64,000 nucleotides of DNA from Clavelina lepadiformis (GCF_947623445.1 NC_135243.1:14448501-14512500); one strand, 5' to 3'. Positions 10,160-21,058 are shown, numbered from the stretch's first letter. Program-made: numbers and translations. Notes: a model not told the origin generated them from the letters alone.

Positions 10160-10277
10160 GCTTACAACACCCGGTATTCCCAGGCGGTCACCCATCCAAG
10201 TACTAACAGGGCCCGAAGTTGCTTAACTTCCGAGATCGAACGAGATCGGGTCTACTCAAACTGGTATGGTCGTAGGC
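10160..10277 (-). rRNA. 5S rRNA, TTT
   Basis: 118 nt. Twin 5454. Confidence 0.9.
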
Positions 10278-10388
10278 GATTTCAAATGAAAGAAAATGGC
10301 CTTTTCAATTCTAATTCGATTGCATAGGAAATTCAAAAAATCAAATAGTTGCTATAAATTTGATTGAAAGTTACTGCATGACTAAATT

Positions 10389-10506
10389 GCTTACAACACC
10401 CGGTATTCCCAGGCGGTCACCCATCCAAGTACTAACCAGGCCCGAGGTTGCTTAACTTCCGAGATCGAACGAGATCGGGTCTACTCAACCTGGTATGGTC
10501 GTAGGC
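10389..10506 (-). rRNA. 5S rRNA, TTT
   Basis: 118 nt. Twin 5683. Confidence 0.9.
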
Positions 10507-10617
10507 GATTTCAAATGAAAGAAAATGGCCTTTTCAATTCTAATTCGATTCCATAGGAAATTCAAATAATCAAATAGTTGCTATAAATTTGATTGAAAGA
10601 TACAGCATGACTAAAAT

Positions 10618-10735
10618 GCTTACAACATCCGGTATTTCCAGGCGGTCACCCATCCATATACTAACCGGGCCCGAGGTTGTTTAATTTCCGAGATCGAACG
10701 AGATCGGGTCTACTCAACCTGGTATGGTCGTAGGC
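10618..10735 (-). rRNA. 5S rRNA, altered box C
   Basis: 118 nt, TTTT. Twin 5912. Confidence 0.89.
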
Positions 10736-10846
10736 AATTTCAAAAGAAAGAAAATGGCCTTTTCAATTCTAATTCGATTGCATAGGAAATTCAAAAAAGC
10801 AAATAGTTGCTAAAAATTTAATCGAAATATACAGAATGACTAAAAT

Positions 10847-10964
10847 GCTTACAATACCCGGTATTCCCAGGCGGTCGCTCATCCAAGTACTAACCGGGCC
10901 CGAGGTTGCTTAACTTCCGAGATCGAACGAAATCAAGTCTGCTCAACCTGGTATGGTCGTAGGC
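10847..10964 (-). rRNA. 5S rRNA, altered box C
   Basis: 118 nt, TTTT. Twin 6141. Confidence 0.89.
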
Positions 10965-11048
10965 GATTTCAAACGAAAGAAAATGGCATTTTCAATTCTA
11001 TTTCGTTTGCATAGGAAATTCAAAAAAGCAAACAGTTGCTATATATTT

Positions 11049-11120
11049 ACCGGGCCCGATGTTGCTTAACTTCCGAGATCGAACGAGATCGGGTCTACTC
11101 AACCTGGTATGGTCGTAGGT
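11049..11120 (-). pseudogene. Truncated 5S rRNA gene, 3' part lost
   Basis: 72 nt with the same breakpoint as 6343, so copied after the deletion. Confidence 0.85.
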
Positions 11121-11231
11121 GATCTCAAAAGAAAGAAAATGGCCTTATGAATTCTTATTCGATTGCATAGGAAATTGAAAAAAGCAAATAGTTGCTAAAA
11201 ATTTAATTGAAATACACAGCATGACTAAAAT

Positions 11232-11349
11232 GCTTATAACACACGGTATTCCCAGGCGGTCACCCATCCAAGTACTAACCGGGCCCGAGGTTGCTTGACT
11301 TCCGAGATCGAACGAGATCGGGTCTACTCAACCTGGTATGGTCGTAGGT
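11232..11349 (-). rRNA. 5S rRNA, A1
   Basis: 118 nt, TTTT. Twin 6526. Confidence 0.9.
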
Positions 11350-11460
11350 GATTTCAAAAGAAAGAAAATGGCCTTTTCAATTCTAATTCGATTGCATAGG
11401 AAATTCAAAAAGGCAAACAGATGTTATAAATTTAATTGAAGTATACAGCATGACTAAAAT

Positions 11461-11578
11461 GCTTACAACACCCGGTATTCCCAGGCGGTCACCCATCCAA
11501 GTACTAACCGGGCCCGAGGTTGCTTAACTTCCGAGATCGAACGAGATCGGGACTACTCAGTCTGGTATGGTCGTAGGC
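11461..11578 (-). rRNA. 5S rRNA
   Basis: 118 nt, TTTT. Twin 6755. Confidence 0.92.
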
Positions 11579-11689
11579 AATTTCAAAAGAAAGAAAATGG
11601 CCTTTTCAATTCTAATTCGATTGCATAGGAAATTCAAAAAAGTAAATATTTGCAAAAAATTTAATCGAAATATACAGCATGACTAAAAT

Positions 11690-11807
11690 GCTTACAGCAC
11701 CCACTATTCCCAGGCGATAACCCATCCAAGTACTAACAGGGCCCGAGGTTGCTTAACTTCGCAGAACGAACGAGATCGGGTCTACTCAACCTGGTGTGGC
11801 CGTAGGC
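11690..11807 (-). rRNA. 5S rRNA, 104G/105U
   Basis: 118 nt, TTTT. Twin 6984. Confidence 0.85.
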
Positions 11808-11918
11808 GATTTCAAATGAAAGAAAATGGTCTTTCCAATTCTAATTCGATTGCAAAGGAAATTCAAAAAAGAATTCAGTTGCTATAAATTTAATTGAAAT
11901 ATACAGCATGACTAAAAT

Positions 11919-12036
11919 GCTTACAACATCCGGTATTTCCAGGCGGTCACCCATCCATATACTAACCGGGCCCGAGGTTGCTTAATTTCCGAGATCGAAC
12001 GAGATCGGGTCTACTCAACCTGGTATGGTCGTAGGC
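11919..12036 (-). rRNA. 5S rRNA, altered box C
   Basis: 118 nt, TTTT. Twin 7213. Confidence 0.89.
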
Positions 12037-12147
12037 AATTTCAAAAGAAAGAAAATGGCCTTTTCAATTCTAATTCGATTGCATAGGAAATTCAAAAAAG
12101 AAAATAGTTGCTAAAAATTTAATCGAAATATACAGAATGACTAAAAT

Positions 12148-12265
12148 GCTTACAATACCCGGTATTCCCAGGCGGTCGCTCATCCAAGTACTAACCGGGC
12201 CCGAGGTTGCTTGATTTCCGAGATCGAACGAAATCAAGTCTGCTCAACCTGGTATGGTCGTAGGC
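12148..12265 (-). rRNA. 5S rRNA, altered box C
   Basis: 118 nt, TTTT. Twin 7442. Confidence 0.88.
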
Positions 12266-12376
12266 GATTTCAAACGAAAGAAAATGGCAATTTCAATTCT
12301 ATTTCGTTTGCATAGGAAATTCAAAAAAGCAAACAGTTGCTATATATTTAATTGAAATATACAGCATGACTAAAAT

Positions 12377-12494
12377 GCTTACAACACCCTGTATTCCTAG
12401 GCGCTCACCCATCCAAGTACTAACCGGGCCCGAGGTTGCTTAACTTCCGAGATCGAACGAGATCGGGTCTACTCAACCTGGTATGGTCGTAGGC
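12377..12494 (-). rRNA. 5S rRNA, 105A
   Basis: 118 nt, TTTT; ggcgctcacc within box C. Twin 7671. Confidence 0.9.
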
Positions 12495-12605
12495 AATTTC
12501 AAAAGAAATAAAATGTCTTTTTCAATTATAATTCGATTGCATAGGAAATTCAAAAACGCAAATAGTTGCTATAAAATTAATTGAAATAAACAGAATGACT
12601 AAAAT

Positions 12606-12713
12606 GCTTACAACACCCGGTATTGCCAGGCGGTCACCCATCCAAGTACTAACCGGGTCCGAGGTTGCTTAACTTCCGAGATCGTATCTATTCAACCTGA
12701 TATGGTCGTAGGT
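12606..12713 (-). rRNA. 5S rRNA del10, probable pseudogene
   Basis: 108 nt, A1. Twin 7900. Confidence 0.72.
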
Positions 12714-12824
12714 GATTTCAAAATAAAGAAAATGGCCTTTTCAATTTTAATTCGATTGCATAAGAAATTGAAAAAGGCAAACAGATGTTATAAATTTAAT
12801 TGAAATATACGGCATGACTAAAAT

Positions 12825-12942
12825 GCTTACAACACCCGGTATTCCCAGGCGGTCAACCATCCAAGTACTAACCGGGCCCGAGGTTGCTTAACTTCCGAGA
12901 TCGAAGGAGATCGGGTCTACTCAACCTGGTATGGTTGTAGGC
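12825..12942 (-). rRNA. 5S rRNA
   Basis: 118 nt, TTTT. Twin 9483. Confidence 0.91.
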
Positions 12943-13053
12943 AATTTCAAAAGAAAGAAAATGGATTTATGAATTCTAATTCGATTGCATAGGAAATTCA
13001 AAAAAGCAAATAGTTGGTAAAATTTTAATCGAAATATACAGCATGACTAAAAT

Positions 13054-13171
13054 GCTTACAGCACCCACTATTCCCAGGCGATCACCCATCCAAGTACTAT
13101 CCGGGCCCGATGTTGCTTAACTTCCGAGATCGAACGAGATTGGGTCTACTCAACCTGGTATGGTCGTAGAC
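13054..13171 (-). rRNA. 5S rRNA, 104G/105U
   Basis: 118 nt, TTTT; 2U without 117A. Twin 9712. Confidence 0.87.
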
Positions 13172-13282
13172 GATTTCAAATGAAATAAAATGGTCTTTCC
13201 AATTCTAATTCGATTGCATAGGAATTTCAAAATAGAAAATAGTTGTTATAAATTTGATTGAAATATACAGCATGACTAAAAT

Positions 13283-13390
13283 GCTTACAACACCAGGTAT
13301 TCCCAGGCGGTCACCCATCCAAGTACTAACTGGGCCCGAGGTTGCTTAACTTCCGAGATCGGGTCTACTCAACCTGGTATGGTCTTAGGC
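13283..13390 (-). rRNA. 5S rRNA del10, probable pseudogene
   Basis: 108 nt; ggtcttagg at the 5' end. Twin 9941. Confidence 0.74.
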
Positions 13391-13501
13391 GATTTCAAAT
13401 GAAAGAAAATGGCTTTTTTAATTATAATTCAATTGCATAGGAAATTCAAAATCACAAACAATTGCTATATATTTAATTGAAATATACAACATGACTAAAT
13501 T

Positions 13502-13619
13502 GCTTACAACACCCAGTATTCCCAGTCGGTCACCCATCCAAGTACTAACCGGGCCCGAGGTTGCTTAACTTCCGAGATCGAACGAGATCGGGTTTACTCA
13601 ACCTGGTATGGTCGTAGTC
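13502..13619 (-). rRNA. 5S rRNA, TTT
   Basis: 118 nt; 5' end gtagtc gives C2A, breaking a helix I pair. Confidence 0.87.
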
Positions 13620-13730
13620 GATTTCAAATGGAATAAAATGGTCTTTCCAATTCTAATTAGATTGCATAGGACATTCAAAAAAGCAAATAGTTGCAATAAA
13701 TTTGATTGAAAGATACAGCATGACTAAAAT

Positions 13731-13848
13731 GCTTACAACACCCGGTATTACCCGGCAATCACCCATCCAAGTACTAACCGGGCCCGAGATTGCTTAACTT
13801 CCGAGATCGAACGAGATCAAGTCTGCTCAACCTGGTATGGTCGTAGGA
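13731..13848 (-). rRNA. 5S rRNA, altered box C
   Basis: 118 nt, TTTT; caatcaccc box C; first base U. Confidence 0.87.
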
Positions 13849-13959
13849 GTTTTCAAATGAAAGAAAATAGATTTTTTAATTATAATTCGATTGCATAGGA
13901 AATTCAAAATCACAAACAGTTTCTTTTAATTTTATTGAAATATACAGCATGACTAAATT

Positions 13960-14077
13960 GCTTATAACAACAGGTATTCTCAGACGGTCACCCATCCAAG
14001 TACTAACCGGGCCCGAGGTTGCTTAACTTCCGAGATCGAACGAGGTCAGGTCTTCTCAACCTGGTATGGTCGTAGGT
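13960..14077 (-). rRNA. 5S rRNA, TTT, A1
   Basis: 118 nt; divergent 3' arm (ataacaacagg). Confidence 0.86.
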
Positions 14078-14188
14078 GATCTCAAAAGAAAGAAAATGGC
14101 CGTATGAATTCTAATTCGATTGCATAGGAAATTCAAAAAGGCAAACAGATGTTATAAATTTAATTGAAGTATACAGCATGACTAAATT

Positions 14189-14306
14189 GCTTACAACACC
14201 CGGTATTCCCAGGCAGTCACCCATCCAAGTACTAACCGGTCCCGAGGTTGCTTAACTTCCGAGATCGAACGAGTTCGGGTCTACTCAACCTGGTATGCTC
14301 GTAGGC
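14189..14306 (-). rRNA. 5S rRNA, TTT, 9G
   Basis: 118 nt. Twin 15334. Confidence 0.88.
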
Positions 14307-14417
14307 GATTTCAAATGAAAGAAAATGGCCTTTTCAATTCTAATTAGATTGCATAGGACATTCAAAAACGCAAACAGTTGCAATAAATTTAATTGAAATA
14401 TACAGCATGACTAAAAT

Positions 14418-14535
14418 GCCTACACCACCCGGTATTCCCAGGCGGTCACCCACCCAAGTACTAACAGGGCCCGAGGTTGCTTAACTTCCGAGATCGAACG
14501 AGATCAGGTCTGCTCAACCTGGTATGGTCGTAGGC
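14418..14535 (-). rRNA. 5S rRNA, 116G
   Basis: 118 nt, TTTT. Twin 15563. Confidence 0.92.
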
Positions 14536-14646
14536 GATTTCAAAAGAAAGAAAATGGCTTTTTAAATTATAATTCGATTGCATAGGAAATTCAAAAAAGC
14601 AAATAGTTGCTATAAATTTAATTGAAATATACAGCATGACTAAAAT

Positions 14647-14764
14647 GTTTACAGCACCCGGTATTCCCAGGCGGTCACCCATCCAAGTACTAACCGAGCC
14701 CGAGGTTGCTTAACTTCCGAGATCGAACGAGATCGGGTCTACTCAACCTGGTATGGTCGTAGAC
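14647..14764 (-). rRNA. 5S rRNA, 2U/117A
   Basis: 118 nt, TTTT. Twin 20601. Confidence 0.92.
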
Positions 14765-14875
14765 AATTTCAAAAGGAAGAAAATAGTCTTTCCATATCTT
14801 ATTCGATTGCATAGGAAATTCAAAAAATCAAATAGTTGCTATAAATTTAATTGAAATATACAGCATGACTAAAAT

Positions 14876-14993
14876 GTTTACAGCAACCGGTATTCCCAGG
14901 CGGTCACCCATCCAAGTACTAACCGGGCCCGAGGTTGCTTAACTTCCGAGATCGAACGAGATCGGGTCTACTCAACCTGGTATGGTCGTAGAC
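14876..14993 (-). rRNA. 5S rRNA, 2U/117A
   Basis: 118 nt, TTTT. Second of two adjacent copies of this subtype. Twin 20830. Confidence 0.92.
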
Positions 14994-15104
14994 AATTTCA
15001 AAAGGAAGAAAATAGTCTTTCCATATCTTATTCGATTGCATAGGAAATTCAAAAAAGCAAATAGTTGGTATAAATTTGATTGAAATATACAGCATGACTA
15101 AAAT

Positions 15105-15222
15105 GCTTACAGCACCCGGTATTCCCAGGCGGTCACCCATTCAAGTACTAACCGGGCCCGAGGTTGCTTAACTTCCGAGATCGAACGAGATCGGGTCTAC
15201 CAGACCTGGTATGGTCGTAGGT
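15105..15222 (-). rRNA. 5S rRNA, A1
   Basis: 118 nt, TTTT; ctaccagacc. Twin 21059. Confidence 0.9.
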
Positions 15223-15333
15223 GATCTCAAAAGAAAGAAAATGGCCGTATGAATTCTAATTCGATTGCATAGGAAATTCAAAAAGGCAAACAGATGTTAT
15301 AAATTTAATTGAAGTATACAGCATGACTAAATT

Positions 15334-15451
15334 GCTTACAACACCCGGTATTCCCAGGCAGTCACCCATCCAAGTACTAACCGGTCCCGAGGTTGCTTAA
15401 CTTCCGAGATCGAACGAGATCGGGTCTACTCAACCTGGTATGCTCGTAGGC
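15334..15451 (-). rRNA. 5S rRNA, TTT, 9G
   Basis: 118 nt. Twins 14189 and 21288. Confidence 0.88.
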
Positions 15452-15562
15452 GATTTCAAATGAAAGAAAATGGCCTTTTCAATTCTAATTAGATTGCATA
15501 GGACATTCAAAAACGCAAACAGTTGCAATAAATTTAATTGAAATATACAGCATGACTAAAAT

Positions 15563-15680
15563 GCCTACACCACCCGGTATTCCCAGGCGGTCACCCACCC
15601 AAGTACTAACAGGGCCCGAGGTTGCTTAACTTCCGAGATCAAACGAGATCAGGTCTGCTCAACCTGGTATGGTCGTAGGC
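15563..15680 (-). rRNA. 5S rRNA, 116G
   Basis: 118 nt, TTTT. Twins 14418 and 21517. Confidence 0.92.
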
Positions 15681-15791
15681 GATTTCAAAAGAAAGGAAAT
15701 GGCAATTTCAATTCTAATTCGATTGCATAGGAAATTCAAAAAAGCAATTAGTTGCTAAAAATTTAATTGAAATATATAACATGACTAAAAT

Positions 15792-15909
15792 GCTTACAAC
15801 ACCCGGTATTCCAAGGCGGTCACTCATCCAAGTACTAACCGGGCCCGAGGTTGCTTAACTTACAAGATCGAACGAGATCGGGTCTACTCAACCTGGTATG
15901 GTCGTAGGC
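15792..15909 (-). rRNA. 5S rRNA
   Basis: 118 nt, TTTT; ttccaaggcgg. Twin 21746. Confidence 0.91.
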
Positions 15910-16020
15910 AATTTCAAAAGAAAGAAAATGGTTATTCCACTTCTAATTCGATTGCATAGGAAATTCAAAAACGCAAATAGTTCCTATAATTTTAATTGAA
16001 GTATACAGCATGACTAAAAT

Positions 16021-16138
16021 GCTTACAACACCCTGTATTCCCAGGCGGTCACCCATCCAAGTACTAACCGGGCCCGAGGTTGCTTACCTTCCGAGATCGA
16101 ACGAGATCGGGTCTACTCAACCCGGTATGGTGGTAGGC
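16021..16138 (-). rRNA. 5S rRNA, 7C
   Basis: 118 nt, TTTT; also 105A. Related to 21975 (3' part) and 22195 (5' part). Confidence 0.9.
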
Positions 16139-16249
16139 AATTTCAAATGAAAGAAAACGGATTTTTCAATTATAATTCGACTGCATAGGAAATTCAAAAA
16201 AGCAAATAGTTGCTATAATTTTAATTGGCATATACAGCATGACTAAAAT

Positions 16250-16367
16250 GCTTACAACACCCGGTATTCCCAGGCGGTCACCCATCCAAGTACTAACCGG
16301 GCCCGAGGTTGCTTAACTTCCGAGATCGAACCAGATCGGGTCTACTCAAACTGGTATGGTCGTAGGC
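16250..16367 (-). rRNA. 5S rRNA
   Basis: 118 nt, TTTT; 3' half like 22425, 5' half like 22644. Confidence 0.92.
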
Positions 16368-16478
16368 GATTTCAAATGAAAGAAAATGGCCTTTTCAATT
16401 CTAATTCGTTTGCATAGGAAATTCAAAAAATCAAATAGTTGCTATAATTTTGATTGAAAATTACAGCCTGACTAAAAT

Positions 16479-16596
16479 GCTTACAACACCCGGTATTACC
16501 AGGCAATCACACATCCAAGTACTAACCGGGCCCGAGGTTGCTTAACCTCCGAGATCGAACGAGATCAGGTCTACTCAACCTGGTATGGTCGTGGGC
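16479..16596 (-). rRNA. 5S rRNA, boxC-v
   Basis: 118 nt, TTTT. Twin 22873. Confidence 0.88.
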
Positions 16597-16707
16597 GATT
16601 TCAAATGAAAGAAAATGGCCTTTTCAATTCTAATTCGATTGCATAGGAAATTCAAAAAAGCAAATAGTTGCTAAAAATTTAATTGAAATATACAGCATGA
16701 CTAAAAT

Positions 16708-16825
16708 GCTTACAGCACCCGGTATTCCCAGGCGGTCACCCATCCAAGTACTAACCGGGCCCGAGGTTGCTTAACTTCCGAGATCAGACGAGATCGGGTC
16801 TACTCAACCTGGTATGGTAGTAGGT
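16708..16825 (-). rRNA. 5S rRNA, 7U, UCUG
   Basis: 118 nt, TTTT, A1. Twin 23102. Confidence 0.9.
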
Positions 16826-16936
16826 GATTTCAAAAGAAAGAAAATGGCTTTTTCAATTCTAATTCGATTGCATAGGAAATTCAAAAAAGCAAACAGATGT
16901 TATAAATTTAATTGAAATATACAGCATGACTAAAAT

Positions 16937-17054
16937 GCTTACAACACCCGGTATTCCCAGGCGGTCACCCATCCAAGTACTAACCGGGCCCGAGGTTGCT
17001 TGACTTCCGAGATCGAACAAGATCGGGTCTACTCAACCTGGTATGGTCGTAGGC
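16937..17054 (-). rRNA. 5S rRNA
   Basis: 118 nt, TTTT. Twin 23331. Confidence 0.93.
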
Positions 17055-17165
17055 AATATCAAAAGAAAGAAAATGGTCTTTCCACTTCTAATTCGATTGC
17101 ATAGGAAATTCAAAAAAGCAAGTAGTTGTTATAAATTTGATTGAAATATACAGCATGACTAAAAT

Positions 17166-17283
17166 GCTTACAACACCCGAAATTACCAGGCAATCACACA
17201 TCCAAGTACTAACCGGGCCCGAGGTTGCTTAACTTCCGAGATCGAACGAGATCGGGTCTACTCAACCTGGTATCGTCGTAGGT
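17166..17283 (-). rRNA. 5S rRNA, boxC-v
   Basis: 118 nt, TTTT, A1. Twin 23560. Confidence 0.87.
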
Positions 17284-17394
17284 GATCTCAAAAGAAAGAA
17301 AATGGCCTTATGAATTCTAATTGGATTGCATAGGAAATTCAAAAAAGCAAATAGTTGCTAAAAATTTAATTGAAATATACAGCATGACTAAAAT

Positions 17395-17512
17395 GCTTAT
17401 AACACACGGTATTCCCAGGCGGTCACCCATCCAAGTACAAACCGGCCCCGAGGTTGCTTGACTTCCGAGATCGAACGAGATCGGGTCTACTCAACCTGGT
17501 ATGGTCGTAGGT
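17395..17512 (-). rRNA. 5S rRNA, A1
   Basis: 118 nt, TTTT; gtacaaaccgg. Twin 23789. Confidence 0.89.
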
Positions 17513-17623
17513 GATTTCAAAAGAAAGAAAATGGACTTTTCAATTATAATTCGATTGCATAGGAAATTCAAAAAGGCAAACAGATGTTATAAATTTAATT
17601 GAAGTATACAGCATGACTAAAAT

Positions 17624-17741
17624 GCTTACAACACCCGGTATTCCCAGGCGGTCACCCATCCAAGTACTAACCGGGCCCGAGTTTGCTTAACTTCCGAGAT
17701 CGAACGAGATCGGGACTACTCAACCTGGTATGGTCGTAGGC
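17624..17741 (-). rRNA. 5S rRNA
   Basis: 118 nt, TTTT; gagtttgc within box A. Twin 24018. Confidence 0.91.
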
Positions 17742-17852
17742 AATTTCAAAAGTAAGAAAATGGCCTTTTCAATTCTAATTCGATTGCATAGGAAATTCAA
17801 AAAAGCAAATACTGGCTAAAAATTTGATTGAAATATACAGCATGACTAAAAT

Positions 17853-17970
17853 GCTTACACCACCCACTATTCCCAGGCGATCTCCCATCCAAGTACTAAC
17901 AGGGCCCGAGGTTGCTTAACTTCGGAGAACGAACGAGATCGGGTCTACTCAACCTGGTATGGTCGTAGGC
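17853..17970 (-). rRNA. 5S rRNA, 104G/105U
   Basis: 118 nt, TTTT. Twin 24247. Confidence 0.87.
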
Positions 17971-18081
17971 GATTTCAAATGAAAGAAAATGGTCTTTCCA
18001 ATTCTAATTCGATTGCATAAGAAATTCAAAAAAGCCAACAGTTGCTATAAATTTAATTGAAATATACAGCATGACTAAAAT

Positions 18082-18199
18082 GCTTACAACACCCGGTATT
18101 TCCAGGCGGTCACCCATCCAAGTACTAACCGCGCCCGAGGTTGCTTAACTTCCGAGATCGAACGAGATCAGGTCTACTCAACCTGGTATGGTTGTAGGC
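18082..18199 (-). rRNA. 5S rRNA, 68G
   Basis: 118 nt, TTTT. Twin 24476. Confidence 0.9.
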
Positions 18200-18310
18200 A
18201 ATTTCAAAAGAAAGAAAATGGCCTTTTCAATTCTAATTCGATTGCATAGGAAATTCAAAAATACAAATAGTTGCTAAAAATTCAATCGAAATATACAGCA
18301 TGACTAAAAT

Positions 18311-18428
18311 GCTTACAGCACCCACTATTCCCAGGCGATCACCCATCCAAGTACTAACCGGGCCCGAGGTTGCTTAACTTCCGAGATCGAACGAGGTCAG
18401 GTCTTCTCAACCGGGTATGGTCGTAGGC
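18311..18428 (-). rRNA. 5S rRNA, 104G/105U
   Basis: 118 nt, TTTT. Twin 24705. Confidence 0.88.
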
Positions 18429-18538
18429 GATTTCAAAAGAAATAAAATGGCAATTTCAATTCTAATTCGATTGCATAGGAAATAAAAAAAGCAAATTGTT
18501 GCTAAAAATTTAATTGAAATATACAGCATGACTAAAAT

Positions 18539-18656
18539 GCTTACAGCACCCGGTATTCCCAGGCGGTCACCCATTCAAATACTAATCGGGCCCGTGGTTG
18601 CTTAAATTCCGAGATCGAACGAGATCGGGTATACTCAACCTGGTATGGTCGTAGGC
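18539..18656 (-). rRNA. 5S rRNA
   Basis: 118 nt, TTTT. 3' half like 24933; the 5' flank switches to another subtype. Confidence 0.89.
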
Positions 18657-18767
18657 AATTTCAAAAGAAAGAAAATGGTCTTTCCACTTCTAATTCGATT
18701 GCATAGGAAATTCAAAAACGCAAATAGTTGCTATAATTTTAATTGACATATACAGCATGACTAAAAT

Positions 18768-18885
18768 GCTTACAACACCCGGTATTCCCAGGCGGTCACC
18801 CATCCAAGTACTAACCGGGCCCGAGGTTGCTTAACTTCCGAGATCGAACGAGATCGGGTCTGCTCAACCTGGTATGGTCGTAGGC
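18768..18885 (-). rRNA. 5S rRNA
   Basis: 118 nt, TTTT. Twin 20372. Confidence 0.93.
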
Positions 18886-18996
18886 GATTTCAAAAGAAAG
18901 AAAATGGCTTTTTAAATTATAATTCGATTGCATAGGAAATTCAAAAAAGCAAATAGTTGCTATAAATTTAATTGAAATATACAGCATAACTAAAAT

Positions 18997-19114
18997 GTTT
19001 ACAGCACCCGGTATTCCCAGGCGGTCACCCATCCAAGTACTAACCGGGCCCGAGGTTGCTTAACTTCCGAGATCGAACGAGAACGGGTCTACTCAACCTG
19101 GTATGGTCGTAGAC
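18997..19114 (-). rRNA. 5S rRNA, 2U/117A
   Basis: 118 nt, TTTT. Related to 25391. Confidence 0.92.
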
Positions 19115-19225
19115 AATTTCAAAAAGAAGAAAATAGTCTTTCTATATCTTATTCGATTGCATAGGAAATTCAAAAAAGCAAATAGTTGTTATAAATTTGA
19201 TTGAAATATACAGCATGACTAAAAT

Positions 19226-19344
19226 GCTTACAACAACCGAATATTCCCAGGCGGTCACCCATCCAAGTACTAACAGGGCCCGAGGTTGCTTAACTTCCGA
19301 GATCGAACGAGATCAGGTCTTCCCAACCGGGTATGGTCGTAGGC
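19226..19344 (-). rRNA. 5S rRNA, 119 nt
   Basis: One extra base in the 3' arm (ccgaatattccc). Same form at 25620, 30647 and 34072. Confidence 0.87.
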
Positions 19345-19455
19345 GATTTCAAAAGAAAGAAAATGGCAATTTCAATTCTAATTCGATTGCATAGGAAATT
19401 AAAATAAGCAAATTGTTGCTAAAAATTTAATTGAAATATACAGAATGACTAAAAT

Positions 19456-19573
19456 GCTTACAGCACCCGGTATTCCCAGGCGGTCACCCATTCAAGTACT
19501 AACCGGCCCCGAGGTTGCTTAACTTCCGAGATCGAACGAGATCGGGTCTACTCGACCTGGTATGGTCGTAGGT
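19456..19573 (-). rRNA. 5S rRNA, A1
   Basis: 118 nt, TTTT. Related to 25850. Confidence 0.91.
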
Positions 19574-19684
19574 GATTTCAAAAGAAAGAAAATGGCCGTA
19601 TGAATTCTAATTCGATTGCATAGGAAATTCAAAAAGGCAAACAGATGTTATAAATTTAATTGAAGTATACAGCACGACTAAAAT

Positions 19685-19802
19685 GCTTACAACACCCGGT
19701 ATTCCCAGGCAGTCACCCATCCAAGTACTAACCGGTCCCGAGGTTGCTTGACTTCCGAGATCGAACGAGATCGGGTCTACTCAACCTGGTATGCTCGTAG
19801 GC
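19685..19802 (-). rRNA. 5S rRNA, 9G
   Basis: 118 nt, TTTT. Related to 26079. Confidence 0.9.
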
Positions 19803-19913
19803 GATTTCAAATGAAAGAAAATGGCCTTTTCAATTCTAATTCGATTGCATAGGACATTCAAAAGCGCAAACAGTTGCAAAAAATTTAATTGAAATATACA
19901 GCATGACTAAAAT

Positions 19914-20031
19914 GCCTACACCACCCGGTATTCCCAGGCGGTCACCCATCCAAGTACTAACAGGGCCCGAGGTTGCTTAACTTCCGAGATCGAACGAGAT
20001 CAGGTCTGCTCAACCTGGTATGGTCGTAGGC
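19914..20031 (-). rRNA. 5S rRNA, 116G
   Basis: 118 nt, TTTT. Related to 26308. Confidence 0.92.
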
Positions 20032-20142
20032 GATTTCAAAAGAAAGGAAATGGCAATTTCAATTCTAATTCGATTGCATAGGAAATTCAAAAAAGCAAAT
20101 AGTTGCTAAAAAGTTAATTGAAATATATAACATGACTAAAAT

Positions 20143-20260
20143 GCTTACAACACCCGGTATTCCCAGGCGGTCACCCATCCAAGTACTAACCGGGCCCGAG
20201 GTTGAATAACTTCCGAGATCGAAGGAGATCGGTTCTACTCAACCTGGTATGGTCGTAGGC
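20143..20260 (-). rRNA. 5S rRNA
   Basis: 118 nt, TTTT; gttgaataac within box A. Related to 26537. Confidence 0.9.
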
Positions 20261-20371
20261 AATTTCAAAAGAAAGAAAATGGTCTTTCCACTTCTAATTC
20301 GATTGCATAGGAAATTCAAAAACGCAAATAGTTGCTATAATTTTAATTGACATATACAGCATGACTAAAAT

Positions 20372-20489
20372 GCTTACAACACCCGGTATTCCCAGGCGGT
20401 CACCCATCCAAGTACTAACCGGGCCCGAGGTTGCTTAACTTCCGAGATCGAACGAGATCGGGTCTGCTCAACCTGGTATGGTCGTAGGC
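20372..20489 (-). rRNA. 5S rRNA
   Basis: 118 nt, TTTT. Twin 18768. Confidence 0.93.
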
Positions 20490-20600
20490 GATTTCAAAAG
20501 AAAGAAAATGGCTTTTTAAATTATAATTCGATTGCATAGGAAATTCAAAAAAGCAAATAGTTGCTATAAATTTAATTGAAATATACAGCATAACTAAAAT

Positions 20601-20718
20601 GTTTACAGCACCCGGTATTCCCAGGCGGTCACCCATCCAAGTACTAACCGGGCCCGAGGTTGCTTAACTTCCGAGATCGAACGAGATCGGGTCTACTCAA
20701 CCTGGTATGGTCGTAGAC
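20601..20718 (-). rRNA. 5S rRNA, 2U/117A
   Basis: 118 nt, TTTT. Twin 14647. Confidence 0.92.
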
Positions 20719-20829
20719 AATTTCAAAAGAAAGAAAATAGTCTTTCCATATCTTATTCGATTGCATAGGAAATTCAAAAAATCAAATAGTTGCTATAAAT
20801 TTAATTGAAATATACAGCATGACTAAAAT

Positions 20830-20947
20830 GTTTACAGCACCCGGTATTCCCAGGCGGTCACCCATCCAAGTACTAACCGGGCCCGAGGTTGCTTAACTTC
20901 CGAGATCGAACGAGATCGGGTCTACTCAACCTGGTATGGTCGTAGAC
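20830..20947 (-). rRNA. 5S rRNA, 2U/117A
   Basis: 118 nt, TTTT. Twin 14876. Confidence 0.92.
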
Positions 20948-21058
20948 AATTTCAAAAGGAAGAAAATAGTCTTTCCATATCTTATTCGATTGCATAGGAA
21001 ATTTAAAAAAGCAAATAGTTGGTATAAATTTGATTGAAATATACAGCATGACTAAAAT

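Larger units (their letters stand above)
9941..12824. repeat. Thirteen-gene duplication, right copy (2,884 bp)
   Basis: Colinear with 5235-8118 and carries the twin truncated gene at 11049. The genes that follow at 12825-13283 match 9483-9941 (offset 3,342), so the left side of this copy was itself duplicated. Confidence 0.92.
14189..15680. repeat. Five-unit duplication (1,145-bp offset)
   Basis: Genes 14189 (TTT, 9G) and 14418 (116G) recur at 15334 and 15563. The three genes between are the 2U/117A pair and an A1 gene. Confidence 0.85.
14535..18660. repeat. Higher-order repeat B, left copy
   Basis: Genes 14647-15792 match 20601-21746 (offset 5,954). Genes 16479-18539 match 22873-24933 (offset 6,394). 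The change of offset comes from two extra units, with del10 genes at 21975 and 22425, in the right copy. Confidence 0.85.

Noticed and set aside
19197-19394. Plus-strand reading frame of 65 codons starting MIEIYSMTK, repeated near 25591, 30618 and 34043
   Set aside because: It is antisense to the 119-nt 5S subtype; the extra base keeps the frame open. No signal of a protein gene.
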